Source of the DNA: Clavibacter michiganensis
Lineage (GTDB): Bacteria > Actinomycetota > Actinomycetes > Actinomycetales > Microbacteriaceae
Reading direction: 5' to 3'
Assembly (NCBI RefSeq): GCF_021216655.1
Contig: NZ_CP080437.1
Coordinates: forward strand, 1,240,001 to 1,304,000
Length of the DNA stretch: 64,000 nt
Shown piece after piece: positions 1 through 19,017 of this stretch. Within the stretch, counting starts at the first letter, position 1. Every line of letters starts with the position of its first letter. The notes under the pieces were generated by a model. The model was not told the origin of the DNA. It did not search any database and worked only from the letters and a program-made list of their open reading frames with translations. Both the position numbers and the translations under genes were made by a program.

Positions 1-850
1 GGACCACCGCGATGCGACCGGCACGGCGAGCAGCCGAGGTGGCGTGCCGGTGCGCGAGCTCCGGATCCTCCTCGATGAGCCGTGCCGCCATCACCAGGTG
101 CTGCGCGACGCCCTCGGCATTGTCCTTGCTCAGCGTCTTCAGCTCGTTGCGCGCGATGCGGTCGAGATCACCCGGCTTCACGTCCTCGGGGATCTCGGGG
201 TCCTCGTGGCGCGGACGAACGGACCGCAGCTCACGCGCGCGCAGCTGCTCCTCCGTCAGGGCCTCCTCGTAGCGAGGGGCGTCGCGGTCGTTGCGCGCGG
301 GTCGTCCGTCGCGCGTCCAGAGCTTGTCGCCGTCGCGCGGCGGCCGAGCGCCACCGCGTCCGGCGTCACGGCCACCGCTATCCCGGCCACCGTCCTTGGA
401 CCACGGCTTCCGCTCCCCGTCCCTCGCCGGACGCGGCGCACCCGACCCGCCATCACGCGACCAGGGCTTGCCCTCCCCATCCCGCTGCGGCCGGGACGCC
501 CCGCCACCGTCCTTCGACCAGGGCTTGCGCTCCCCGTCCCGAGAGGGACGAGCCGACCCGCCGGCACCGCGGCCATCACGCGAACAGGGCTTGCGCTCCC
601 CATCACGCTGCGGCCGACCTGCGGCTCCACCACCGTCCTTCGACCAGGGCTTGCGCTCCCCGTCACGAGCCGGGCGGTCTCCCCCGGCGGCACGCGGACC
701 GGAGGAACGCCCGCCTTCACGGGGCCCGCGAGGCGCACCCGCGGAACCGCGCTCGTACGGCGGCTTGCCGCCATCACGTCCACGCGGCGAGTGCGATGAT
801 CCGCGGTCCTGGCCCTCGGGCCGGCTGTCTCGATCGGATGAGTCGCTCAC
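1..850 (-). CDS. Basic repeat protein with TPR-like C-terminal region (partial)
   Basis: The gene starts at a GTG preceded by AGGAG and runs off the left edge, so only the first 283 residues are visible. Residues 1-60 are polar and Gly/Arg/Ser-rich. Residues 62-185 carry six imperfect copies of a unit whose core is RDGERKPWSKDGG; one copy has Cys for Trp and the last is degenerate. From about residue 222 the sequence becomes alpha-helical and resembles TPR repeats (LDRIARNELKTLSKDNAEGVAQ, then a second helix pair). I infer that the TPR-like part corresponds to the Rv1691-type protein found near tyrS in mycobacteria. No catalytic motif is visible. The highly basic repeat tract could bind RNA or DNA, but that is inference. 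Function unknown. Confidence 0.7.
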   Translation of the reverse strand, partial: MSDSSDRDSRPEGQDRGSSHSPRGRDGGKPPYERGSAGAPRGPREGGRSSGPRAAGGDRPARDGERKPWSKDGGGAAGRPQRDGERKPCSRDGRGAGGSARPSRDGERKPWSKDGGGASRPQRDGEGKPWSRDGGSGAPRPARDGERKPWSKDGGRDSGGRDAGRGGARPPRDGDKLWTRDGRPARNDRDAPRYEEALTEEQLRARELRSVRPRHEDPEIPEDVKPGDLDRIARNELKTLSKDNAEGVAQHLVMAARLIEEDPELAHRHATSAARRAGRIAVV

Positions 851-1153
851 TGTGCTCCTGTCGGCCGCGAAGGCCAGATGATGTCTGTGGTGTTGTGGGT
901 GTCGCCGAAGTCAGGTCCTAGGCTAACCGGTGCCGTCGGTCGTGCGCAGCGGACCGGCTTCGGCGATCATCCTCGTCTCGCACGGTCCTCGGCGGGCCGC
1001 ATGGCCTCCGCCATGTGAGGCCACCGACACACAGCCGGACGCGACTCCACGAGAGGCGCGGTCCGGCTGTCGCCGCCGCGATGGCCCACGACGGACCCGA
1101 GCTCGAACACACAGCCGATGGCGGGTCACCCGGTGTGGTTCGGGTGTTAACGC
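851..1153. other. Intergenic region with a candidate promoter for the repeat/TPR gene
   Basis: About 300 bases with no convincing gene. On the minus strand a -10-like TAGCCT (plus positions 920-925) would give a leader of about 60 bases for the downstream gene. No good -35 is seen, so this promoter is tentative. The open frames here are short, unsupported and without ribosome-binding sites. Confidence 0.35.
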
Positions 1154-1186
1154 AGAAAGGCCCGCCGCACGATGTGCGACGGGCCT
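1154..1186 (-). terminator. rRNA operon terminator
   Basis: A 13-base-pair stem with one G-U pair and a three-base loop lies just downstream of the 5S gene and is followed on the minus strand by TTTCTG. It is a typical intrinsic terminator for the operon. Confidence 0.8.
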
Positions 1187-1208
1187 CCCCGATCATTCTC
1201 AAGTTAAG

Positions 1209-1325
1209 TCCGGCGGTGTCCTACTCTCCCACAGGGTCCCCCCTGCAGTACCATCGGCGCTGAGAGTCTTAGCTTCCGGGTTCGGAATGTGACCGGGCGT
1301 TTCCCTCTCGCTATGGCCGCCGAAA
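1209..1325 (-). rRNA. rrf: 5S ribosomal RNA
   Basis: The minus strand shows the conserved 5S core CCCGGTCACATTCCGAACC, and the two ends pair through GGCGG(C) and CGCCG. The length of about 117 bases is normal. It is the last gene of the operon, about 120 bases after the 23S gene. The ends are estimated from the terminal stem and may be off by a few bases. Confidence 0.93.
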
Positions 1326-1446
1326 CACTTCATACACACCCACACGGGGCATGAAATCTGTGATGAATCGACCAGTCAAGCTGGTTGTTCAATTAGCACC
1401 CGACCGTATATCGGGAACCACATAGTGGACGCAAGCAAAGTGTTTT

Positions 1447-6510
<5,064 letters not shown>

Positions 6511-6845
6511 GCTTAAACGCACGACCACCCGAAAGCAATCGGCACATCTAAAGCCAGACGTGAACGGGAATCGAACACGAACCAGCAAGTTTGAAACCGA
6601 CAGAACAAATCATTACTGACTTGCTTGTTTGTTTAAATGTATTCCAAAGGAATCCGAAACGAGCATCCGAAGGACACCCGCAACGGGTATTTGGCATTTG
6701 ACATTGTGCACGCTGTTGAGTTCTCAAGGAACGGACGCTCCCGACACCGACCATCACAGCCAGCCATCGGAGCTCACACTCCACCGCTCCCCGTGGGAGT
6801 GATCCAGACCAGAAGGCCCAGCACTCACGTCGGAAGCAGAATCAG
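6511..6845 (-). promoter_or_regulatory. rRNA operon leader with conserved antitermination-type motif
   Basis: The transcribed leader upstream of 16S contains TTCCTTGAGAACTCAACAG (plus positions 6713-6731), a motif widely conserved in actinobacterial rrn leaders. It also has a small hairpin with arms ACCCG and CGGGT near 6676-6688. The region probably acts in antitermination and 16S precursor processing. It is visibly richer in A and T than the flanking genes and holds no gene. Confidence 0.6.
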
Positions 6846-6875
6846 ACCCTAGCTCAGTTGATGGTAAACACGCAA
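6846..6875 (-). promoter_or_regulatory. rRNA operon promoter
   Basis: On the minus strand there is a -35 TTGCGT (6870-6875) and a -10 TAGGGT (6846-6851) separated by 18 bases, predicting transcription start near 6839. Further upstream promoters are possible but were not resolved. Confidence 0.6.
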
Positions 6876-7066
6876 CCCTTCAGGGCCACGGCAACTTCTG
6901 TTTCACCAGGATCACCACCACCAGAACAGCTCCGGAAGCTTCTCGCTTCCCGCCCGTTCCGGCGACAAGAGGAGACATTACGCGGACCACCCCACCCCCG
7001 CAAAACAACCCGCATCCCGGGCGTGTCGCAACGGGCTTTGGGAGGAAGGCCCGATCAAGCGAGCAT

Positions 7067-8371
7067 TCAGGCGACGGTGACGCCCGCGAGGGTCTTCTTG
7101 CCCCGACGGATGACGGCGAAACGACCGTGGAGGAGGGCGTCCACGACAGCGGCCGCGTCGCCCACCGCGACGTTGTTCACGTAGACCCCGCCCTGCGCGA
7201 TCGCCCGCCGAGCCTCGCCCGAGCTCGAGACCAGACCGGTGTCGATGAGCGCCTGGATAACGGTGGTGCCGGCGGGGATCTGCGCGGACGGGAGCTCCCC
7301 CATCGCGGCGCGGAGCGTCGGCTCGTCGAGCGCGGTCAGCTCGCCCTGCCCGAACAGGGCCTGCGCCGCGGCGATCGCCGACTCGGTCGCCTCGATCCCG
7401 TGGACCAGCGACGTCACCTCCCAGGCCAGCGTCCTCTGGGCCTCGCGTCGGAAGGGCTCGGACTCGACGGCTCGCGCCAGCTCCTCGATTCGGGCCCGGT
7501 CGAGGAACGTGAAGAGGCGCAGGCGCTGGATGACGTCGCCGTCCTCCGTGTTGAGCCAGAACTGGTAGAACGCGTACGGGCTCGTCAGCTCCGCATCGAG
7601 CCAGATCGCGTTGCCCTCGCTCTTGCCGAACTTGGTGCCGTCGGAGTTGGTGATGAGGGGCGTGCCGATGGCGTGCGCGGTGGTCCGTTCGCTGCGCCGG
7701 ATGAGGTCGGTGCCGCTAGTGAGGTTGCCCCACTGGTCGCTGCCGCCGGTCTGCAGCACGCACCCGTACGTGCGGTGCAGCTCCCGGAAGTCGAGGCCCT
7801 GCAGGATCTGGTAGCTGAACTCCGTGTAGCTGATGCCCTCGTCGGAGTTGAGGCGCGCGCTCACGGCGTCCTTCTTGAGCATGGTGCCCACCCGGAAGTG
7901 CTTGCCCACCTCCCGGAGGAAGTCGATGGCGCTCATCGGCGCCGTCCAATCCAGGTTGTTCACGATCCGGACGGCGTTGTCGCCCTCGGGGCTGAGGAAC
8001 GCCGACACCTGCGCCTGCACACGACCCACCCAGTCCGCGACCACCTCCGGGTCGTTGAGGGTGCGCTCGGCGGTCGGCCGCGGGTCGCCTATCAGACCGG
8101 TCGACCCGCCCACGAGACCGAGCGGACGGTGCCCGGCCAGCTGGAGGCGGCGCATGAGCAGCAGCTGCACGAGGTTGCCCAGGTGCAGGCTCGGCGCGGT
8201 GGGGTCGAAGCCGCAGTAGTAGGTGATGGGCGGACCGGACAGCAGCTCCTTCAGCGCGTCCTGGTCCGTGGAGACGTGCACGTACCCGCGCCAGACGATC
8301 TCCTCCCACACGTCCTCGAAGGACGGGTCGTTGCGCTGGGAGGAGAGGCGGTCGGGATCGGCGTTCGTCAC
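7067..8371 (-). CDS. tyrS: Tyrosyl-tRNA synthetase
   Basis: Class I aminoacyl-tRNA synthetase that charges tRNA-Tyr in the cytosol. The HIGH-type signature is HLGN at residues 63-66, the KMSKS-type loop is KFGKS at 247-251, and an S4-like RNA-binding domain ends the 434-residue protein, all normal for bacterial TyrRS. It starts with GTG. There is no ribosome-binding site, but TACCGT lies six bases upstream, so a leaderless message is likely. The rRNA operon lies downstream in the same direction with its own promoter. No T-box leader is present, consistent with a start at or next to the GTG. Confidence 0.97.
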   Translation of the reverse strand: MTNADPDRLSSQRNDPSFEDVWEEIVWRGYVHVSTDQDALKELLSGPPITYYCGFDPTAPSLHLGNLVQLLLMRRLQLAGHRPLGLVGGSTGLIGDPRPTAERTLNDPEVVADWVGRVQAQVSAFLSPEGDNAVRIVNNLDWTAPMSAIDFLREVGKHFRVGTMLKKDAVSARLNSDEGISYTEFSYQILQGLDFRELHRTYGCVLQTGGSDQWGNLTSGTDLIRRSERTTAHAIGTPLITNSDGTKFGKSEGNAIWLDAELTSPYAFYQFWLNTEDGDVIQRLRLFTFLDRARIEELARAVESEPFRREAQRTLAWEVTSLVHGIEATESAIAAAQALFGQGELTALDEPTLRAAMGELPSAQIPAGTTVIQALIDTGLVSSSGEARRAIAQGGVYVNNVAVGDAAAVVDALLHGRFAVIRRGKKTLAGVTVA

Positions 8372-8377
8372 GCGATC

Positions 8378-8383
8378 ACGGTA
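8378..8383 (-). promoter_or_regulatory. -10 element of tyrS (leaderless)
   Basis: TACCGT six bases before the GTG start and no Shine-Dalgarno sequence between them. Confidence 0.5.
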
Positions 8384-8518
8384 TCAGCGCGGCATCGCGG
8401 GGGCGGCGGGACGCGGCGGTGTCGGCGGGTCCCGGGCGGGGTGGTCGGCCTCGGACCGCTGTCGGTGGTCCCGGACATGCTCGGAAGCGCACCGAGGCGA
8501 TGTGATCAGGCTCCTGGG

Positions 8519-8565
8519 CTTGATCCGCGTAGATCAAGTGCATAGCTTTGATGTGCACGCATCAA
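8519..8565 (+). promoter_or_regulatory. Promoter with two tandem palindromic operators for the SatD-like gene
   Basis: The -35 TTGATC (8520-8525) and -10 TAGCTT (8543-8548) are 17 bases apart. The -35 lies inside a perfect inverted repeat CTTGATC-N6-GATCAAG (8519-8538). A second inverted repeat TTGATG-N6-CATCAA (8548-8565) covers the end of the -10 and the predicted start near 8555. The palindrome centres are 28 bases apart. The layout suits cooperative repression, most simply by the HTH protein encoded just downstream (inference). Confidence 0.6.
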
Positions 8566-8590
8566 CTGCACAGCCTTGAGGGGGATCCGC

Positions 8591-9298
8591 ATGTTCGTCA
8601 TCACCGCAGACCAGAAGGGCAGCAGGACCGACGTCGACCGCGCCGGGACGGGACGGGACGATCTCGCGTCGCGCTTCGAGGGCCGGCTCGTGCTCCCGGT
8701 CGACCGCACGTCCGGCGACGAGCTGCAGGCGCTCGTCGCCGACGCGGACACCGCCCTCGACATGGCGCTCGTCCTCACCCGCGCCGGGCACTGGAGCGTC
8801 GGGCTCGGGATCGGAACCGTGCGCACCCCGCTCCCCCGGGCGACGCGGGAGGCCACCGGCCCGGCCTTCATCGCCGCGCGCGACGCGGTCGGCGCGGCGA
8901 AGCGCAGCGCGACGAGGTTCGCGCTCGCGGTGGATCCGCCTGCTCCCCCGAGACCCGATGGTCCGGGATCCGACCTCCCGGGCTCCGGACTCCCCGGCCC
9001 CGACGAGGTCGAGGCGCTCATCACGCTGCTGCTCCTGGCGCGGGACCGCCGCACCTCCCAGGGCTGGGACGTCGTCGACCGCATGGCCGACGGGAGCACG
9101 CAGCGGGAGGTCGCCGCCGCGCTCGGCGTCACGCCCCAGGCCGTGAGCACGCGGCTGCGCACCAGCGCGTGGCGCGCCGAGCGGGCCGCGATCCCGGGGC
9201 TCGTCGCGCTGCTCGCCCACCTCGACGCGCAGGCGACCCGAGGTGCGGGCACCGCGGCATCCGCACCGCGATCCACCGTCGCGGGGACGCGCTCGTGA
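8591..9298 (+). CDS. SatD-like protein with C-terminal helix-turn-helix
   Basis: A 235-residue protein beginning MFVITADQKGSR, the N-terminal signature of the SatD family. The C-terminal part contains a clear helix-turn-helix (STQREVAAALGVTPQAVSTRL, about residues 173-193), so DNA binding is likely. The N-terminal domain has no assigned activity that I can name with confidence. The ATG is preceded by GAGGGGG at 8578-8584; an upstream in-frame TTG at 8576 overlaps that site and was rejected. The stop overlaps the start of the membrane-protein gene (GTGA), so the two are translated together. The tandem operators upstream suggest autoregulation. Confidence 0.65.
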   Translation: MFVITADQKGSRTDVDRAGTGRDDLASRFEGRLVLPVDRTSGDELQALVADADTALDMALVLTRAGHWSVGLGIGTVRTPLPRATREATGPAFIAARDAVGAAKRSATRFALAVDPPAPPRPDGPGSDLPGSGLPGPDEVEALITLLLLARDRRTSQGWDVVDRMADGSTQREVAAALGVTPQAVSTRLRTSAWRAERAAIPGLVALLAHLDAQATRGAGTAASAPRSTVAGTRS

Positions 9299-9894
9299 TC
9301 CCGGTGGGGACGCCCGGGGAGATCACGGCGTGGATCGCCCTCTGCGTGCTGGTGACCGCGGCACTCGTCCTCGCGCTGCTGACGGTGCGTGCGCCCCGCA
9401 CGGGCCGCGTGGTCGCGGCCGCGGGCACCCTCGCCTGCGCCCTCGCGCTCGGGCTGGCGCTCAGCGGCCCCGCGTCGCCCTTGGTCGTCGGCTTCACGGG
9501 CCTGGTCGCGGTCGTGCTCGCTGTGCTGGGCGGCGGGTCCGCGTCCACCGTGGTGCTCGCCCTCGCGACCCGCGGATCGGTGCCGCCCGGAGCGTTCGGC
9601 GGGATCCTGGTGGCGCCGCGCGGGCACGAGGACGATGCGTCGGCGTCGCGTCGGCCCACCCGCGAGGTGCTGCGCGGCGGCGCGACCATCGGGATGCTCG
9701 AGCGGCTGGCCGTGGTGGCCGTCATCCTGGCCGGCTACCCCGAGGCGCTCGCGGTCATCATCGCGATCAAGGGCGTCGGCCGGTTCTCGGAGCTCGGCGA
9801 GGCGGCGGAGGCGCGGGAGCGGTTCATCATCGGCACCCTGGTCAGCTGGCTGTGGGCCGCGACCTGCGCGGCGGTCGTGCTGGTCGTCCGCTAG
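9295..9894 (+). CDS. Membrane protein paired with the SatD-like regulator
   Basis: A 199-residue protein starting at a GTG that overlaps the preceding stop codon by four bases. It has about five hydrophobic segments, near residues 8-30, 38-58, 62-82, 140-160 and 178-198, with a polar cytoplasmic-type loop (GHEDDASASRRPTREVLRGG) after the third. The segment VIIAIKGVGRFSEL in the fourth helix region is distinctive. The overlap with a SatD-like gene implies a joint role, but no function can be assigned. Possible transporter, sensor or membrane anchor. Confidence 0.6.
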   Translation: MIPVGTPGEITAWIALCVLVTAALVLALLTVRAPRTGRVVAAAGTLACALALGLALSGPASPLVVGFTGLVAVVLAVLGGGSASTVVLALATRGSVPPGAFGGILVAPRGHEDDASASRRPTREVLRGGATIGMLERLAVVAVILAGYPEALAVIIAIKGVGRFSELGEAAEARERFIIGTLVSWLWAATCAAVVLVVR

Positions 9895-9904
9895 CCGCCG
9901 GGCC

Positions 9905-9921
9905 GTCCGCGTCGCGCGGAC
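9905..9921. terminator. Hairpin between convergent genes
   Basis: Perfect arms GTCCGCG and CGCGGAC with a three-base loop, in the 30-base gap between the membrane-protein gene (plus) and mpg (minus). It lacks a T run and probably serves both directions. Confidence 0.45.
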
Positions 9922-9924
9922 CGG

Positions 9925-10539
9925 TCAGCGGCGGACGCGCGGCACGTGCGCCCGGTACGCCGAGACGGTCGGGTCGCCCGGCACCCAGAACCGCCACGGG
10001 AAGAGCTCGCCGGAGCCGCCGGGTCCGGACACGCCGACGCGCGGGCCCGCGGCGGGGAGGGCGAGCGGCTCGTCGGGCAGGACCAGCCGATACGGCGGCG
10101 CGTCCAGCGCTGCGCCGTCATCCGACAGCGGGATCCCCAGGGCGACCGCCAGCCGGGCCGGCCCCCGCGCCAGGTCGCGATCGCGGACCGCGGCGCCGCG
10201 CCGGCGCCGCGCGAGCTCGGCGCCCTCCACGACCTCGCCGGCGCGCAGCAGCACGCCCGCGCTCGTGCCCTCGGGACCGCAGACGATGTTCGCGCACGTG
10301 TGCATGCCGTACGTGAAGTACGCGTAGAGGTGCGCGGGTGGGCCGAACATGGTCGCGTTGCGCGCCCGCTTCCCGCGGAAGGCGTGCGAGCCGGGATCCT
10401 CGCCGACGCCGCGATAGGCCTCCACCTCGGTGAGGCGGACGGAGACGCGGCCCTCCTCGGATTCCCGCGACAGGATCCCGCCGAGGAGGGCGGGCGCCAC
10501 CTCGACCGCGTCGCGCGCGAAGAAGGCCGCGTCGATCAC
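9925..10539 (-). CDS. mpg: 3-methyladenine DNA glycosylase, AAG/Mpg type
   Basis: Base-excision repair enzyme that removes alkylated purines. The 204-residue protein shows the family landmarks LTEVEAYRG with the catalytic Glu, a Tyr-rich MFGPPAHLYAYFTYGMHTCANIV segment split here as MFGPPAHLYAYF and TYGMHTCANIV, and a C-terminal Pro/Gly-rich strand region. The GTG start at 10539 is forced by an in-frame stop just upstream. It lies eight bases after the stop of a 45-residue ORF and is probably the last gene of the arg transcript. The neighbouring order argH-mpg-tyrS matches mycobacteria. Confidence 0.9.
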   Translation of the reverse strand: MIDAAFFARDAVEVAPALLGGILSRESEEGRVSVRLTEVEAYRGVGEDPGSHAFRGKRARNATMFGPPAHLYAYFTYGMHTCANIVCGPEGTSAGVLLRAGEVVEGAELARRRRGAAVRDRDLARGPARLAVALGIPLSDDGAALDAPPYRLVLPDEPLALPAAGPRVGVSGPGGSGELFPWRFWVPGDPTVSAYRAHVPRVRR

Positions 10540-10546
10540 GCGGGTA

Positions 10547-13417
<2,871 letters not shown>

Positions 13418-13465
13418 GCCGTTCTCCGTTTCGTTGCTGAGGTGTCTCGGGGTGTGGGGGCTGCG

Positions 13466-14419
<954 letters not shown>

Positions 14420-14452
14420 TCAGGCAAGCCTAGGGGACGTGCGGGGGCGGAT

Positions 14453-14492
14453 CCGTCGGCGGGCACCCCCGCGCGGGGGTGCCCGCCGACGG
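14453..14492. repeat. 40-base perfect palindrome between argD and argF
   Basis: Half-site CCGTCGGCGGGCACCCCCGC followed directly by its exact reverse complement, with no loop bases. As RNA it would form a very stable, almost purely G-C hairpin in the 149-base argD-argF gap. No T run follows, so it may be a stabilising, attenuating or processing element rather than a classical terminator. Confidence 0.75.
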
Positions 14493-14538
14493 GTGCGGCG
14501 GGAGGCCCGGACCGTCGTGTCGGACGACCCCGCCCGGG

Positions 14539-15756
14539 TCAGCGCAGGTGCGCCAGGGCGCGGCCGAAGCGCTCGCGGAAGTCGCGCACCTCGTCGTCGC
14601 CCACGATGAGCGGCGGCGCGATGCGGAGGCTGCGGGCGTTCGGCGCATTGATGATGAGGCCCTCGCCGAGCGCGGCGGCCGCGATGCGCCCGGCGTCCTC
14701 GTGGTGGAGGCCCACGCCGATGAGCAGGCCGCGGCCGCGCACCTCCGCGATGAGCGGGGAGTCCAGCCCGGTGATGGCCGCGCGGATCTCCTCGCCGCGG
14801 CGTGCGGCGTTCTCGACGAGCCCGGCGTCCTCGATCTCCGTGAGCACCGCGTTCCCCGCGGCGGTGGCGAGCGGGTTGCCGCCGAAGGTGGATCCGTGCT
14901 GGCCCTTCTGCAGGAGGTCGGCCGCCGCGTCGAAGGCCACGAGCGCCCCGATCGGCACGCCGCCCGCGATGCCCTTGGCGATCGTGACCGCGTCGGGCCG
15001 CACGCCCTCGTGCTCGTAGGCGAACCAGCGGCCGGTGCGGCCGACTCCGGTCTGGATCTCGTCCAGGATGAGCAGCGCCCCGTGCTCGCGCGTGAGCTCG
15101 CGGGCTCGGCGGAGGAAGCCCGCGGGCAGGTCGACCACGCCGGCCTCGCCCTGGATCGGCTCGAGGATGAGCGCCTGCACGGTGTCGTCGATCGCCGCCT
15201 CGAGCGCCTCGAGGGTCGGCGCGATGTGCTCGACGCCGCCGGGGAGCGGGAGGAACGGCGCCTGCAGCGCGGGCTGCCCGGTGAGCGCGAGCGCGCCCAT
15301 CGTGCGGCCGTGGAAGGAGCCCTGCAACGTGATGACGCGCGTGCGATGCGCGGATCCGTTGCGGCGCGCGAGCTTGAACGCGGCCTCGTTCGCCTCCGCG
15401 CCCGAGTTGCCGAAGTACACGCGGCCGGTGTCGCCCGCGCCCGTGATGCGGCGCAGGCGCTCGGCGAGCGCGATCTGCGGCGGCGTCGCGAAGTAGTTGG
15501 AGACGTGCGCGAGCGTGGAGACCTGCTCGGTGACCGCGCGGATCAGCGCCGGGTGCGCGTGCCCGAGCGAGTTGACGGCGATGCCGGCGAGGAAGTCGAG
15601 GTACTCGCGGCCCGTCGAGTCCCACACGCGGCAGCCCTCGCCGCGCACCAGCATGGCGAGCGGCGGCGGGGAGGAGCGCATCATCGCGGCCTGGAAGCGG
15701 TCGGACCACTCGCTCTCGGTCTGCGTGGTGCGGCGCTCTGGCTGGGTCGTGGTCAT
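14539..15756 (-). CDS. argD: Acetylornithine aminotransferase
   Basis: PLP enzyme that converts N-acetylglutamate semialdehyde to N-acetylornithine. The class III aminotransferase core is clear: [11 protein letters not shown] (residues 116-126), SFHGRT, the Asp of [12 protein letters not shown], and the Schiff-base Lys261 in TIAKGIAGG. The length is 405 residues. The start ATG overlaps the argB stop (ATGA). The same enzyme type often also serves lysine synthesis as succinyl-DAP aminotransferase, which may matter since dap genes occur in this window. Confidence 0.96.
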   Translation of the reverse strand: MTTTQPERRTTQTESEWSDRFQAAMMRSSPPPLAMLVRGEGCRVWDSTGREYLDFLAGIAVNSLGHAHPALIRAVTEQVSTLAHVSNYFATPPQIALAERLRRITGAGDTGRVYFGNSGAEANEAAFKLARRNGSAHRTRVITLQGSFHGRTMGALALTGQPALQAPFLPLPGGVEHIAPTLEALEAAIDDTVQALILEPIQGEAGVVDLPAGFLRRARELTREHGALLILDEIQTGVGRTGRWFAYEHEGVRPDAVTIAKGIAGGVPIGALVAFDAAADLLQKGQHGSTFGGNPLATAAGNAVLTEIEDAGLVENAARRGEEIRAAITGLDSPLIAEVRGRGLLIGVGLHHEDAGRIAAAALGEGLIINAPNARSLRIAPPLIVGDDEVRDFRERFGRALAHLR

Positions 15757-16687
15757 GCGGGCACGACCTCCGTTCCGATTCCGTTCGTGGTGAAGATCTC
15801 GAGGAGCATCGAGTGCGGGATGCGGCCGTCGATGATGGCGGCCTTGGGCACTCCCCCGTCGACGGCCTCGAGGCACGCCGCCATCTTGGGGATCATGCCC
15901 GACTCGAGCGAGGGCAGCAGCGCGCGGAGCTCGTCGGAGCGGATGTCGGAGACGAGCGATCCGCGGTCGGGCCAGTCGCGGTAGAGGCCGGCGACGTCCG
16001 TGAGGATCACGAGCTTCTCGGCGCCGAGGGCCACGGCGAGCGCGGCGGCCGCGGCGTCCGCGTTGACGTTGAGCGAGACGGCGGGGTCGGACTCGTCGGG
16101 CGCGATGGAGGAGACGACCGGGATGCGGCCGGCGTCGAGCTGCGCGAGCACGGCCGTGGGATCCACCGCCACGACGTCGCCCACGAGGCCGAGGTCGACC
16201 TCGACGCCGTCGACGACCGCGCCGCGACGGCGGCCCGTGAACAGGCCGGCGTCCTCGCCCGAGACGGCGGCCGCGAGCGGGCCGTGGGCGTTGATGCCGC
16301 GCACGACGTCCCGGCTGACCTGGCCGGTGAGCACCATGCGCACGACCTCGAGCACCTCGGGGGTGGTCACGCGGTATCCCCCGCGGAACTCGCTCTCGAT
16401 GCCGAGGCGCGTGAGCATCGCGCTGATCTGCGGACCGCCGCCGTGCACGACGACCGGACGCAGGCCGGCGTAGCGGAGGTACACGACGTCCTCCGCGAAT
16501 GTGCGCGTGAGCTCCTCGTCGACCATGGCGTTGCCGCCGAACTTCACGACCACGATGCGGTCGTGGAAGCGCTGCAGCCACGACAGCGACTCGATGAGCG
16601 TCGCGGCCTTCGACTCGGCCTGCGCCTGGTCGCGCTCCGCGGCGTCCTGCGTGATGGCGGTCACGTCCGTCCCGTCTGCGTCGCCCA

Positions 16688-16688
<1 letters not shown>
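15753..16688 (-). CDS. argB: Acetylglutamate kinase
   Basis: Phosphorylates N-acetylglutamate and is usually the arginine-inhibited control point of the cyclic pathway. The 311-residue protein has VVKFGGNAM (Lys49), VVHGGGPQI and the [14 protein letters not shown] nucleotide-binding segment. An N-terminal helix before the core (residues 22-42) is of the type that forms the arginine-sensitive hexamer, which suggests feedback inhibition. The ATG overlaps the argJ stop by one base (TGATG). Confidence 0.96.
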
Positions 16689-18891
<2,203 letters not shown>

Positions 18892-18894
18892 TCA

Positions 18895-18900
18895 AATCTA
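18895..18900 (-). promoter_or_regulatory. -10 element of the arg operon (leaderless)
   Basis: TAGATT six bases before the argC ATG. With transcription starting at the A of ATG no leader remains for an attenuator, so control would have to act at the promoter. Confidence 0.55.
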
Positions 18901-18946
18901 GTGCCGGTGCGGGAGGGGTCCCGCCGGGCCGCGGGCCGGGACGACG

Positions 18947-18987
18947 GCGCGGGCGGGCGCCTCCCGAGGGGAGGAGCCCGCCCGCGC
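18947..18987 (-). terminator. Stem-loop after pheT
   Basis: Perfect 12-base arms GCGCGGGCGGGC and GCCCGCCCGCGC enclose a second small stem. It lies 31 bases past the pheT stop and upstream of the argC promoter. It lacks a T run, as is common in this genome. Confidence 0.65.
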
Positions 18988-19017
18988 GGATCGCGAGGCC
19001 GGGAGCTCGGCCGGCGC

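Noticed and set aside
295..667. CRISPR-like regular repeats
   Set aside because: The repeats are in-frame coding units separated by related sequence, with no unique spacers and no cas genes.
8576..8590. TTG start five codons upstream of the SatD-like ATG
   Set aside because: It overlaps the GAGGGGG ribosome-binding site that serves the ATG at 8591.
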